Positions 24,060 to 35,582 are shown, numbered from the stretch's first letter. The stretch is 64,000 bases of DNA from Ophiodon elongatus (GCA_016806645.1 JACSYO010001685.1:356001-420000); one strand, 5' to 3'. Numbers and translations are program-made. Notes: generated by a model not told the origin, from the letters alone.

Positions 24060-24240
24060 ATGACACCGGCTCTGACAGCAGCAGCTTGTATCCCGTCGCT
24101 CTAATCTGGTGGTAGTGCAGCCGTAATCCGGGTGGCCATTATACCTGCCGTCTGCTTCACTGTCAGATTACTGCTGGAGAGCAGGCCTGTCGCACAACAA
24201 CTGCTTACTACGCATAGCTCATTTAAAAACATTTCATTGT
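24060..24240. promoter_or_regulatory. Candidate conserved non-coding element
   Basis: A block of mixed composition free of simple repeats, standing out from AT-rich and microsatellite surroundings. It contains clustered CAGATTA and GTAATC motifs (24134-24171) and no open frame or exon signals. Called only from its texture; alignment to other fish is needed. Confidence 0.2.
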
Positions 24241-24555
24241 GTATTAATGAGTGGATGGTTGCTTAACTGTATTGTGTGTCTGGTGCACAACAATGTTTTT
24301 GGGCTGGAAAGTATGTGTTTAAATGAAGGAGAGATGATTTTCTCTGTGTAAAGATGACACTGATTAATGTTTTCCAGCTTGTGCTTGTGTATGTACTGTG
24401 TGAGAGGGGAAAAAAAGACTGGAGAAATGATCAAAAGCGGTAATTACTATGCATGCGTGGGCTGCATATGTCTTTTGAATGTTTGGAATAATGTAAGTCG
24501 AGGAACGCAATTTGTGCGCGCGCAATTCCGCGCATGTGTGCCACTTTGAAGATGT

Positions 24556-24594
<39 letters not shown>

Positions 24595-27304
24595 TGTGTT
24601 CCCTGCAGGCCCCCCTCACAGCATATTCCCCTTATCCTGATTCTTGGATCTTAGGGGGGGCGATCAAAGCCGGGCTCCCTGCTACTCCTGCGTCTCCAGG
24701 CCCTCTGCGCTAACGCTGCTCGACTGAGGAATGCTGAGTAATTCCCTCAGGTGACAGCTTGTGCTCTGATGTTCAGCGTTTGGTGCACTCTGTCAACAGT
24801 CTCACACACACATGTTAACTCCTCAAACACGTGTGTTCAGAGGTAAATACTGTACATACATGCAGCCACGCAAAGGAGAAATGGAGGAATTCCTTTCTCT
24901 GTCGCTCACGCAGTTTTCTTTTCTCTTCCACTCACTTTTATCTCGTTTCACACGCTCGTCTCGAGCTGTAGTGTGGAGTGTGTGTGTGTGTGTGTGCGCG
25001 TGGGCTCTGCTCTGTATTTCATTCTGACACGCTCGCATCTCAGTCACGTGTCACGGAGGTGTTTTTAGGTTGTGATGTGTTGCCCTGGAGAATGCTAGTA
25101 TTAGAGAAGAGGGCGAGGAAAGGAAAAGAAGGGGAGTCGATATAAATATAACACGAGGAGAGAGGGGGAAAGGAAAGGAGGGAAGAATATGAGGTCTTAG
25201 GAGAGGAAAAAGGAGGAGGAGTACGGACAAAGTGAGAGGAAAAGAAGAAATGAGATAAGACGTCTCCATTCAAATAGTCTGGTTCAAGGGTGTAGCAGCT
25301 GAAAACACCAACAGTGATGAAAGAAATGCACGACAACTTAAAGCTGGCTTTTCTGTCAATACTGCAGCATTTTGTAACATTACAAACACAACCGTGATAA
25401 TTTGTTATCAAGTTGACTTTGTAAATTGCTCTGTGAAGTAACATGATCACATCATGGCATTAAACAGCTGTTGTTATTCCATAAAAAGTCCAATGACATC
25501 AGGAGATGCTTGATTAAAGTCCCCACCTGTGGAGGCCCAATGGAGGGGAATCAGAGAGGAAGCAAGTACTTGTAACATAAACCTCCGCAGTATTTTTTTA
25601 CAAGAAAGTTCCCGATGGTCACAATGTCTCATCATCGTGTGCATGCTGACAAAATAGTTGCTGGAGGGTTTTTAATCTTCAGTTATCTCCGTACATCAGT
25701 CTGCCTTGTCTAAGTGTCAGAGTGTCTACTTTAGCTGCACTACTATCCACGCCATCCAGGCTGTGTACGTAAGCATTCTGTATGAATGGTAGTGCAGATG
25801 TCTGTGTTCATCGGCGGGGGAAAGTGTGATCGTCAGGTACACAAAGCTTTTAAAGAGTAGGCTGAACTTTGACCTGCAGTGATGGAGCTGAGGGTTAGTG
25901 AGTGAGTTTCGTAACCAAGAGGTGGTTCAGTTCTCTCTCCGTGTCTCGGTGTATGTGTCGGTCTTCTTCCCTCTCTCTCCCTCACACTGCTTTTGACCAT
26001 TTGAATTCATCGAGCTTTACCCGCAGAGTAGTTCACAAACGGTATTGCGAGGCCTGGTTTGTGTTTGAACATGTGTCGGCAGCAAAACTGAAGAAACCGA
26101 TGAAATGATTAAAACAGGAAACAAATAAAGATGTTGAGAATAATTGCAATTGCACATACTGCTAAGAGTTTGTTAGTTGAGCAGTTTCACACCTTCACAC
26201 TTGATTTGTGATACATTGTTCACAGACTCTCATTACGAATGTGGGCTACGAGTCCATTCCGGGCTCGTATGTGCACATTATTAAAACATGTATTCCGATT
26301 TATTATGATTAGTTTACTTGGTGCCTCATGGATAGTCTTATGAATTAATCAGCTTTCAATACATGTGTAGTGATCTGAAAGAGGTGCTTGAAATTGCTCG
26401 TACGTGACGTTTGCGTGTCTCCTATGTAGATGTGAGCTGGTGCAGGCAGAGTTGTGTCCAACTAACCAGCCTATTGTTGGCCAGTTTGTTGCTGGTCTTG
26501 TTGTACGCAGCCAGTGAACCCAGAGCCTGCAGTGCAATCCAAGAACTTTGCAACGCTGCACTTTCCTCAGTCTTTGGAAGCCAACACTTATGACGCATTT
26601 CAAACCAGAAAAAAACAGCTTGTTTGTTGCAGCGTATCTTTTGCAGATTAGCCAAGTAACAGTCAGTTTCAATGGAATTCCCTTCTGAGGACAGTTGCCT
26701 TCTGGTGCATTCGGTCCGTTCCTTTTTACTCAAGGGTTTACTCTTCTTTTTTCATCTACGTACAAAGATACAAATACAGAACAGTGCCAGCATAAGGAAG
26801 GACATGTTTATGGAGCCAAACAAGCCCACGAGGAAGCAAAAAAACAAATAACGTGTGAAAACAGAAGCTGATGTGACATGAAATGTGACAGCTCGGTATA
26901 TGCAAAACTGTAATAAAACAGACAGTCATGAAGAACATTACATAACGAGCCCTAAATACAGAGAGTCGAGTTCTTTGCGTTCCTCTCTGTCTATTAGCAG
27001 TGTGGATGTTGTCGATGGTAACAGAAGTGTTAGCCAGACAAGCTAGGTCAGAGTGTAATCCTGCAAGAGATACTACTCTGTTCCCCATTACACACACACA
27101 CACATGCACGAGTGCCTTACCTATGGCTCTGTCGACAGCTGTGCTGGCTGTGTCTCTGAATGTGTGTGTGTGTGTGTCATGTGTGTGCGTGGGTGCGCGC
27201 ATGTGTGTCCAACCCTGCCTGCGACATTGGGATAGCAGGCAGGGGACCAATAGAAAAGCAGACTGAAAGGGGCAGGGCACGGTTTGATAGGTGCACATGG
27301 AGAT

Positions 27305-27306
<2 letters not shown>
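24241..27306. other. Intron-like DNA with short simple repeats
   Basis: GT arrays at about 24560-24588 and 24979-24998. A purine-rich tract of AGGA/GAGG units lies at about 25105-25262. CpG-containing alternating sequence lies near 24515-24535. Open frames at 25040-25450 and 26349-26733 are not supported. No gene called. Confidence 0.45.

Positions 27307-27346
<40 letters not shown>
27307..27346. repeat. (AC)n microsatellite
   Basis: AC array of about 40 bp. Confidence 0.95.
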
Positions 27347-27348
<2 letters not shown>

Positions 27349-27426
27349 AGGCTGCCACTATTATTGAGTGCATTGTGAGACAGACAGGGAACTGAGTCCT
27401 AGGCTGCTGAGTAGGAGGAAACACTT

Positions 27427-27484
27427 GTGTGTGTGTGTTTTTACAAACCTGTGTGTGTGTGCGTGTGTGTGTGTGTGTGCGTGT
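27427..27484. repeat. (GT)n microsatellite, interrupted
   Basis: Two GT runs split by TTTTTACAAACCT, the second with GCGT variants. Confidence 0.9.
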
Positions 27485-27639
27485 GTTTTACAAAGTGTGT
27501 GCACACATTCGGACCACTCTTTTCCATGTAACAGACGAGGTGAATCCAGATGAAAGCTATGTCCCTGTATTGATTTCAACCCTGAAATCGAAAGATAGAT
27601 ATTAATTTATGGGAAGAGGCAGTTTAGTAGAGGATTTTA

Positions 27640-28015
27640 AAGGAATATCTCAAAACGACAATTTCTATATCAGTTTCTCACTGCGTGTTAATTTGAATTC
27701 TTGTTTTTCTCGCATGCCCCGACCAGCGAACGGAGAATCCAAAAACAGAGTAAATCCTTAATGAATTGAAATAAATGGAGGCTAGGTTTATCAACAGCAA
27801 GACTACATCAAGTTTGCAAACTCTCACACAACCTGTACAGTCTAATGCTCACTTATTCCCCAAATCATGCATTTTTGCCTAAACCGTACTATTTAAAACA
27901 CGTCTGCCAATACTGTCTCATGCTTGCGCAGTCCAGAAGCACGAGTCCAGAAGAGCAGTGTGCCTGCGCAAGTATGAGATGGAATCAATTTTTCAAGAAT
28001 TTAAGCTAGCGGTAA
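27640..28015 (+). repeat. Dispersed teleost element (TTAAAGGAATATCTC type)
   Basis: Starts TTAAAGGAATATCTC and contains TCTCGCATGCCCC, GAATCCAAAAACAGAGTAAA, CTCTCACACAACCTGTACAG and AATCATGCATTTTTGC in order. From memory this is a very common teleost interspersed repeat. The right part holds an imperfect inverted repeat with 16-bp arms (27916-27931 and 27964-27979, one mismatch) around TTGCGCAG. It is non-coding and probably a non-autonomous DNA transposon; superfamily not determined. Right boundary approximate. Confidence 0.65.
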
Positions 28016-29029
28016 GTAATTGATATAATAATAATGAAATATATTGTTGAAAGAGGAATAAGAAGTAATGAGTTTATCGGTGGTTGTATGTATTTCCATG
28101 ATCAGTGTTGTGCGTAATCAATATTTCTGTTCCAAAATAGTCTGAGTTGTGAGTTTTCCAGCTCCCTGCACATTTGTTCACTTGTGTTCGACTGGTGGCT
28201 CGGCTATTAGGGCCTCCACATCAGCTCTCAGATTAACTCTTCAGTTCAGTGATTGGTAAACAGATCATACTGTTACATAAACTCATTCTCTCTTCTATTC
28301 ACACACAAAGTTCACAACCTGCAATCTTTTAAACGACGTTGCAAACTTTAATTTCACCGTTCTGTTCGATAGGCATCGCGTATGTTTACTATGCTAATTA
28401 AGTTGTTAAATCTACACTAAGAGTACATGCAGTCACCACAGTTAAATGTTTTTAAGCCATAGTGTCAATAGAACCTCAACACGGAAAAGTACAGAAAGCC
28501 GGCATTGAATGTCTAACTTAATGTAGAGCCACATCTACTCAAATCGTTGTTAATTGCCATTTTAATTCACATTCAGATAACATAGAGCATAGAATGGCAG
28601 TCAGGAGTGTGAAGCAGAGAGTGCGCTGCTCTTGTGTTTATCAACCAGGCTGCGACAGACGACACTCTCTCAAAGACACCCATCTTATTGTACATCGACT
28701 CTTCAATAACAATATGTAATTTTATTAAATATGCCATCTTTCCTAAAACTTTATTACTTTTTTCATTTTGGACGTGTGTGTTTGTGTCGTTGCATATGCA
28801 AGGGTTTCTATTGTGTTTTTTTTAAGAGTGTGTATGTGACTCTTAATCCTGTGTGATCATTTATATGTGTATACAAGGTGTTCCTCAGGCTTCACGTGCC
28901 TGCATGGCCGTGTAGCGTGTATGTTTATCAAATTTGTCTCAACTTTGTGCAAACAAGAAAACGTGTGTCTTAGTATCGGTGTCTGTCCCCAGGGCCTCGT
29001 TGTCACATGATTAACTGACCTTATTTTGT
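28016..29029. other. Intron-like DNA
   Basis: AT-rich unique sequence. No repeat family, exon or RNA recognised. Confidence 0.5.
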
Positions 29030-29118
29030 GTTGCCACGGCGATGCCTTGTTTCAGGGTTCAACTTAATGCCCAGCACCGCCCCGTGACCTTGGGACATGT
29101 CTTTGTCGCTATGGTAAC
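29030..29118. promoter_or_regulatory. RFX X-box cluster
   Basis: GTCGCTATGGTAAC at 29105-29118 matches the palindromic RFX X-box consensus (GTHNYY AT RRNAAC) at every position. A half-match GTTGCCACGGCGAT lies at 29030-29043, 75 bp upstream. RFX factors drive ciliary and some neuronal genes. The block is GC-richer than its surroundings and non-repetitive, so an enhancer is plausible. Function is inferred. Confidence 0.35.
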
Positions 29119-29836
29119 AGCCTCCAGGGTTACTGTAAATGAGAAGAGTGTGTCGGTTGGGTGCACCAAGCATTTTTATCTGTGCTTGTGCATCAAATTA
29201 GACACTTTACTACATTTTCTTTTAACCAGGGAACATTAACACCCTTCACACCTTGGTGATACATGAAGCAATAGTCTTCTGCTCTACGCTACTGTGGAGA
29301 GCCATTAGGGTAGTTTGGTATCAAGTGCTTTGCAGTGAAGTTGTAAACAGAAGTTTGGGTGTGATCCTCTCACTATTGTTGCAGAAATTACAGGACACAA
29401 AATACATTGTACTAATGTGTTTATTATTGTCAGTCAGTTTCTATGATATCCTGTTAATGAAACTGCATTGAGTGTGTATTTAGTCGTATATTTTGACTGT
29501 TTTTCAGTGCTTTAAAGGGATAAACACAAGCCATTTGAAGCTAAAAAAAATTAGATTACAATTTAACAACAACTCTGTCAGGCTATGACCCAAACAACTG
29601 GAAAACCAACAAACAAACAACATTTTGTTTCAGGAGAAATACTAGTTTTATTACCAGCTTTCCATTTGATCATAATAGCTCTCAGTTAACTGGAGGCATT
29701 TGGTCAAAGTGAAACATTGTCCTCACCACACGGCGAGCCAAGTTCGTGAAAGAGACCTAATTGCCTCCAAATAACTATGTTTTGATTTTCTTTTTTTTTA
29801 TAAAGGATGCATGCCTCAAACCATTGTCTCATGTGG
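29119..29836. other. Unique AT-rich DNA
   Basis: No element recognised between the X-box block and the TATA block. Confidence 0.5.
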
Positions 29837-29885
29837 ATAAACAAAGCGTGGTTGCCATGCCGATGGGGCATCAGTGTATAAATAG
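29837..29885 (+). promoter_or_regulatory. Candidate TATA promoter with forkhead and X-box-like sites
   Basis: ATAAACA (29837-29843, forkhead core), GTTGCCATGCCGAT (29851-29864, half X-box) and a textbook TATA box TATAAATAG (29877-29885) occur in 49 bp. A start 25-30 bp downstream of the TATA box would fall at the beginning of the GA tract. It lies 550 bp upstream of the exon candidate at 30436, so it could be an alternative promoter. No transcript is visible from sequence alone. Confidence 0.3.
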
Positions 29886-29910
29886 CATGGGTGTTTGTTC
29901 TGAATACTCC

Positions 29911-29963
29911 AGAGCGAGAGAGAGGGAGAGAGGGAGAGAGGGGGAGAGAGAGAGAGAGGGAGA

Positions 29964-30039
<76 letters not shown>
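29911..30039. repeat. (GA)n microsatellite
   Basis: GA array of about 129 bp, with GGGA variants in the left third and pure GA on the right. It is the only long GA array in the window and follows the TATA candidate directly. Confidence 0.97.
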
Positions 30040-30042
<3 letters not shown>

Positions 30043-30435
30043 TTTTTAATATATTTGATGGGATATGTTTTTTTTCTTTTCATGAAAGTTTAAGTCTTTT
30101 GAGAACTTTAAAGATCAAGAAATTGTGGATGCAAGTGGTTGAGTGAGCGAGTTGAAGGTAGTTGGAGTGTCCGTACCTCACAGAATAGTCACTGAGAGTT
30201 TCTCCATAAGCTGCTGTTCTGCACAACTGCCATTAAAACTGAAAGCAAATCACTTTCTGAAAAATAACACTTGGCTGAAGGTTAAGCTGATGATTGTAAT
30301 TGCATAGCAGGGGATTTGCTTATTATGCAGTGATAATTGAGCTAGCACAAGCAATAATCATAACAGGAAGAATAATAGAAAGGAGCATGGAACACTTTAA
30401 AAACGCTCTCTCCGTCTCTCTGTGTTTCCCTGTAG
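30040..30435. other. Spacer before the exon candidate
   Basis: AT-rich sequence that changes into a pyrimidine tract (about 30403-30432) serving as the polypyrimidine stretch of the acceptor at 30435. Nothing else seen. Confidence 0.45.
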
Positions 30436-30645
30436 GGAATGGTGACAGCACCCGCAGACGGACAGACGTGGACAGACGGCGTGGACAGACGGCGTGGACA
30501 GACGGCGCAGGCACCCGCAACGCTTCCCTCCCATTGGTGGAGAGATCCAGACTTCGCACCAGGAACTGCAGCTCCGGTCGGTTGTCGGCTCTCGACTGAG
30601 CAGGCTCCACCTTCTCCGCCCAAGTAGCTCTGCCTCTCTGCTCAG
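30436..30645 (+). other. Candidate exon, CpG-rich, probably 5' UTR
   Basis: A strong acceptor (TCTCTCTGTGTTTCCCTGTAG) ends at 30435 and a strong donor CTCAG|GTAGG follows 30645, giving a 210-bp exon. It is GC- and CpG-rich, unlike its flanks. It starts with an ATG at 30439 that opens a 62-codon frame ending at 30627, of proline/alanine/arginine-rich low-complexity composition. Three exact 13-bp tandem units (GTGGACAGACGGC, 30468-30506) lie inside. The product is not recognised, so a 5'-UTR exon carrying an upstream ORF is the preferred reading. An inverted CCAAT box (ATTGG) and a CCGCCC box make a small CpG promoter the alternative. Confidence 0.4.
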
Positions 30646-32146
30646 GTAGGATGGAAGTCTGGTGGAGTCAGGGTCTCATCCATGTAATGTGTTTGGTTCA
30701 GTTCGAACAAACTACGGTGCGTTTGTTTGGTTAGGTTTAATCAGGCTTGCGTGAAAGCTGTGGCTCAAACTCTGCTTTCACATCACAAACAAACTGCACC
30801 AAAGTGGAGCAAAACCAGTTTTCTGTCAGCAGATATGTTTTTAGCTGGAATTCAAAAGCTAAACTACTATTAAACCCATCTAATAACTGTGTATGGCCTG
30901 CATAAGAGATGTATATATTTTAGCAAGATCATTTGGTAACCATGATAACACATATCCATATGATTGCTGGGGTTTTCCCTGATCAATCAAAATGTCAATA
31001 GGAGCACAAATGTTGTTGGTTGATTGATCGTGCTTCAGCAGTTCTCAGTTAAGAAGCCAGTGAAACGTAGTGACCGCAGAGTAATTATTCAATCATAATC
31101 TTACACTACAAGAGTCTGTTTCTAAATGTTGCTCATTATTCATTACATACGAGCTCCAGTTACAGATGCAGCAAAGTGTTGCATGACCTGCTGTCACTCA
31201 CTAAATTAGATTTTCCATTTATCGCTAATGACGCAGGATGACTCACCAAAACTGTCCAAAGAATTAGTTACTTGTCAGTCCATATATATATATACATGCT
31301 TTCACCTCTTGATTCCTTACTACAAAGACAGTGTGAACACATAAAGAACTAGAACTGAAAGGCAACTATGTATCTTTTTTTTCTTCAAGATATCCAAATG
31401 AGCCACACATCAGGTGTCAAAGCGACCTTAAACTCTAGTTTTTCTTCTTCTGACAATAATACCAATAATGTAAAAGCCTTAAGAGGAGCAAGTATCCAGT
31501 ATTAAGAAAAATAGAGCAAAAGTAAATGTTACAAAGAATTAACATAATTCCCAGATTGAAAAACGATGCACTAGATATTATATCTGGCTTGATGTTACAG
31601 TCTGATTTATGTGTAGTTGTTGGGTGTTTTGTCAGTATTAAAGTTATAATATAGCATAGTCTGATGTGCTTATGGGTGCATGGGTTGTGTTGTTCTGTGG
31701 CCTATAGATGACAAACTTTTCTGGGCCTGTCTGAGCTCCTGTCCACCTTCCCCTCTTCTTCCATCCATGTGATTTGTCTTTTGATTGCATTCTTTGCTTT
31801 TTTTGACCCTCCCATTGCTGTCCCTCAACTCTCCTTTCTCCCTTTCTGTGTCTGTCTCCATCCATTCCCTATCTGAGCTGTCTCCGTCTGTCCTCTTTTC
31901 CGTATCCTCATCCTCCGCTCTATCTATTGAAGCTCCTCCGTCAGTCCTTTATCTCCGTCTCGCCAGCTGTGTGTTGAAGCTCGATTCTCTCCTATGAGGG
32001 AGAGTAGAATGAATAGTAGGGCTTACTGAGAACAGTGAGGAAGCCAATCCCTGCCTTTCGTCTCATTGAATCCATCTCTTACTTCTCTCGTGTCCTCTTG
32101 TATCCTCTCCTCTCCTGTACCCTTCTTTCCTCTCCTCTGTCCTAAG
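30646..32146. other. Intron-like DNA
   Basis: No exon or repeat family recognised until a long pyrimidine-rich zone starting near 31735. That zone contains many TCTC/TCCT units and ends in the acceptor at 32146. Confidence 0.45.
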
Positions 32147-32243
32147 ACTCTGCTGTGACCAATCCTGTGTCGTCTGCCTCCTACTGCTCACTGTTCCTAG
32201 TGTCTCAGTTGTAGTGTTGCTTTTTATGGAAGATGTATTTCAG
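32147..32243 (+). other. Small candidate exon, possibly with a start codon
   Basis: An acceptor with a very long pyrimidine tract (ends TCCTAAG at 32146; alternative TTCCTAG at 32200) and a strong donor TTTCAG|GTGAGG after 32243. One frame is open from 32148 to the end, hydrophobic (Leu/Val-rich). It contains an ATG at 32226 that would give Met-Glu-Asp-Val-Phe-Gln and stop exactly at a codon boundary. The Kozak context is weak (T at -3, G at +4). Pyrimidine-rich DNA gives Leu/Val-rich frames by chance. Product not recognised. Confidence 0.28.
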
Positions 32244-33539
32244 GTGAGGGAAAGAGATCACACATAAGCACAACCAAAGTACAGACTGATTTTATGTTCC
32301 AATTTGAATTAAACTACAGATAAGTGTAATTAGTTTACAAAAAAAAAAATCACAAAACCCAAAGAGAAGTGTTTTCTGAGTCTCATCCCAGTAGCTGTTG
32401 ACAAAACTGTTTTTTGTTTATTACCCTTCAGCAATATGCAGTTATACTTGACTCACAGACAGCATCATTAGATTCTGCTATGAGGTACTTCAGTGAGCTT
32501 GGGGACTTATCCTACGACTATACAAATATGTTTTTGAAGTAGAGACTAATTAGTTTATTAAATTAACTTTGTACCAATTCAGAGAGGAGTAGCGAGGAGG
32601 GGTGTGAAATTAAGAACTTCTTAGCGAAAGTACAAAGGAAAGGTAAGATTTAGATGAAACAAATTCAAGAACAGCATATAATTAAATGAAAAGCTTGAAA
32701 ATAAAGTTGTCTTCTAAGTTATTTTTTTTAATGTTCTGTTTCTTTCTCACTCACATAAATTCAACCTCTCCCTGCCCTTCTTTCCCTCCCTGTCTCCTCT
32801 CTCCTCTCTGTCTCCTCCTTTCTTCACTCATCACTCTTGCTGAATGGAAATTGCACATCAACACTCCCTGGTTCTTTCTGCTTCCCCTCTCTCTTTTGTA
32901 AATTCACTGTTGACAGTTGCCTTTCTCTGAGCAGAAAGCCTCAGAAATGAGCAGATGGAGTCCTGACAGTCTCGAAGCTCAAACAATGACGCTGGGCGGC
33001 AAGTCGTGGTGATCAACACATGTCAGAAAATAGCTGTTAATGGGGGAACCATATACATTCTGTCCGTCGTCTATATAGGGGATGGATAAATGTTTTGTCT
33101 CGCTGCCTATTGAGGATGTAGAGTCGGAATCCAATCACCTAAGAATTGACAATAGTGTTTAAGGAGCGATATTTAACATTCTGATCATTAATACAGCAGT
33201 AAACTATTATCTGTTTCAAGATACAGTGGCTTAATGTCTACCTGAGCAGATAATGAAGTTGCTCTCCCTCTGTGTGTGTTGTTATCCAAGCTTCTCCTTG
33301 CTTTGTTTCCATAGCCGTGCCAGCTGTGCATGTTTTTAGTGCATATTAGCGCATTTTAGCGTGCCCCACTGGTTAGCTCGCGGGAGATGCTCTGCACTGC
33401 TCTCATACTGTGGTTACAGGTGATAATGACGATGAGAAGCGCAACACCCACCCTCCAGAGCGCAGCTATTTAACTTATACATTTGACTGTTTTCAAGGTC
33501 ATTGTACAACACAGGGTTGCACAATGAACTGCAGCTCTA
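32244..33539. other. Intron-like DNA
   Basis: Poly(A)-like run near 32340-32349. Pyrimidine-rich stretch at about 32750-32890. No gene recognised. Confidence 0.5.
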
Positions 33540-34300
33540 GTTCTATTTTGCTACATAAGAAAAACTAAAAAAAGCAAACAGTTCTATCTGGTGGAGGATG
33601 AGTTGATGAGGAAAGAATCTGCTTTGAAGTCTGGTGGTACGGCTGCTGATACTTCTGTATCTCTTGCCAGATGGCAGCAGGATGAACAGGCGGTGGCTGG
33701 GGTGTGAATTGTCTTCTAATATTCTTAAGGACCTTCGCGGGCACCTCTTGTCACCAATATCACTGATGCTCAGTAGATGGGTACCAGTGATGTCTTGGGC
33801 GGTTTTAATCACCAGCTGTAGACCCCTCCTGTCCTGGGCCGTGCACATCCCATGCTAGTTTGTAATGGTTCCAGTAAGCATGCTTTCTCTTGCTCCACTG
33901 TAAAAGTTAACAAGAACTTTGCACGGGAATTTAGCCCTCTTAAGTCTCCTTGAGGAATACAGCTGCATTTGAGCTTTCTTCACCAGGATGGAGATGTGCG
34001 ATGACCATGTCAGATTGTCTGTGAAGCTTATTCCCAGGAACTTAAAGCTGTCTCGCTCCACCTCGTGTCCACTGATGTAGACATGGGGGAGGAGGAGGGG
34101 GGGTCTTCACCTCCTGTTTTCTAAAATCAACAATCAGCTGAGTAGTAGGTTGTTTTCTGAGCACTGCTCTGCAAGATTGTTGATTTCCTCTCTATATGAA
34201 GTCTCATTGTTACTTGTAATTTGGCAGATGGTGGTAGTGTCATCCACAGACTTCACAACAGAGTTCTCTTGATGTTGTATAGTGTGAACTAGTTAGGGGA
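33540..34300 (-). mobile_element. Degraded LINE (non-LTR retrotransposon) reverse-transcriptase fragment, fish L2/Rex/CR1-like
   Basis: On the minus strand the fragment encodes the end of the RT palm and the C-terminal tail of a fish non-LTR element. The catalytic block reads VVKSVDDTTT (Asp codons at 34239-34244) where family members usually have FADD, so Phe-Ala is replaced by Ser-Val. Downstream come HEVERDSFKFLG (near 34035-34067), LTW, LVKKAQ, a nonsense codon at 33855-33857 where a Trp usually stands, then CTAQDRRGLQ, SHPSHRLF and LLPSGKRYRSI (ending about 33660). There is also a frameshift near 34100-34130. No 5' part, endonuclease or 3' UTR is seen. The copy is inactive and 5'-truncated. 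The clade name is from remembered motif similarity. Confidence 0.88.
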
Positions 34301-35578
34301 GGGTTTGGGCAGTATTATATGAAAAACGAGATTAACCAGAAGACTTTCTTCTAATATTGGTTTGTCTCACAATGTCTATATACTTTTGGAAAATCACATG
34401 TCAAATTGTAATATTGACAGATTGCCGTCAAACTGGAGCAGCTGCATTTGAAAGAATACCACTACTTTCAATATGTGTCATTGTCAGTGTTTAAAATAAA
34501 ATCTCAAGATGCACTGAGGATCGATGTGAAAAACATGTCATGTTTCTATAATTCAGTGGGGTAATCTGCTGCAAAGTAATACGATTCCCCAGCAGAGTTG
34601 CCAAAAAGGACTAAAGTTAGACTGCGTTTAATTGTAAAACTGGGGGATGGATTACATTCTTTCCAAAAACTTAAAGCAGAAATGTATTTGGACCTTACTA
34701 TTGTTTTACTGCTTAGTTTTTATTGCCAGATTGAGTAAGATGACCTGTCAACTCTACTTTACAGGATTAACATAAATCAGGAACTGATAATCAGCCTTAT
34801 CTGTCTGCTGTTACTAGACTGAAAGCGTCACATTGATCTGCTCATTAAGTTTATCACAGTACTGGACAACTGTTACTTTAAATTCAGATAATCCCTTAGG
34901 CTGTGATATTTTAGATGCTAGGAGAAAAAGTAAACTTGTTTATGTCTTTCAGGGGGAAATCTGACAGCTTTATATGGATTCAATCAATTTTCAGAGATTG
35001 ATTTCTTTTCTTTTTTATTTGAGACTGAAATTACTCCCACCCACTCTCTTCGTTAGACTCAATGCAGCCTGCAGCAACAGCTCACAGTAATCTCAAAGAT
35101 GTGAAATTACTAATTAACCCAGCAATGCGCTCAATAATAAAGCTTCACAGGGGACTTCAGATGTCCAACAATGCCAGGCAGTATTAGTCCTTGAACAAAT
35201 ACTCAATATAAGGTATACTGAGTTGTTCCTGTTGTTTGACATTAGACTGCAGTACACCAGTTTATGTGGATCCAGCAACCTGCTAAAGGTTAGCATTAAC
35301 ACCATTTAAATGTCAGACATTCCACAAATTCATTTCCACTTCACGCAGGTTTCTTGTAGTAAGGAACCTGTTACATTCTGTGCCTTCAGAGGGTTAATCA
35401 ACCTGAGTAAATGGAGAGGTCCCCCCTTCCTCTCCCTCTCCCTCTCCCTCTCTGTCTCTCTATGTGTGTGAGCATGGATTTCCCCTTCTCTGTTTTCTTG
35501 TAAAAGCTGCTCTCTGCTTTATTTGATCTGGGCCCCCGCTCTCATAGTAGGATTGAATTGGGTTTGGAGAGCAAGACG

Positions 35579-35582
<4 letters not shown>
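34301..35582. other. Intron-like DNA
   Basis: AT-rich unique sequence with a CCCTCT repeat near 35430-35460. No exon or repeat family recognised. Confidence 0.5.

Noticed and set aside
25040..25450. 136-codon minus-strand frame
   Set aside because: Rich in Ser, Pro and Phe because it reads the complement of a purine-rich tract; no family features.
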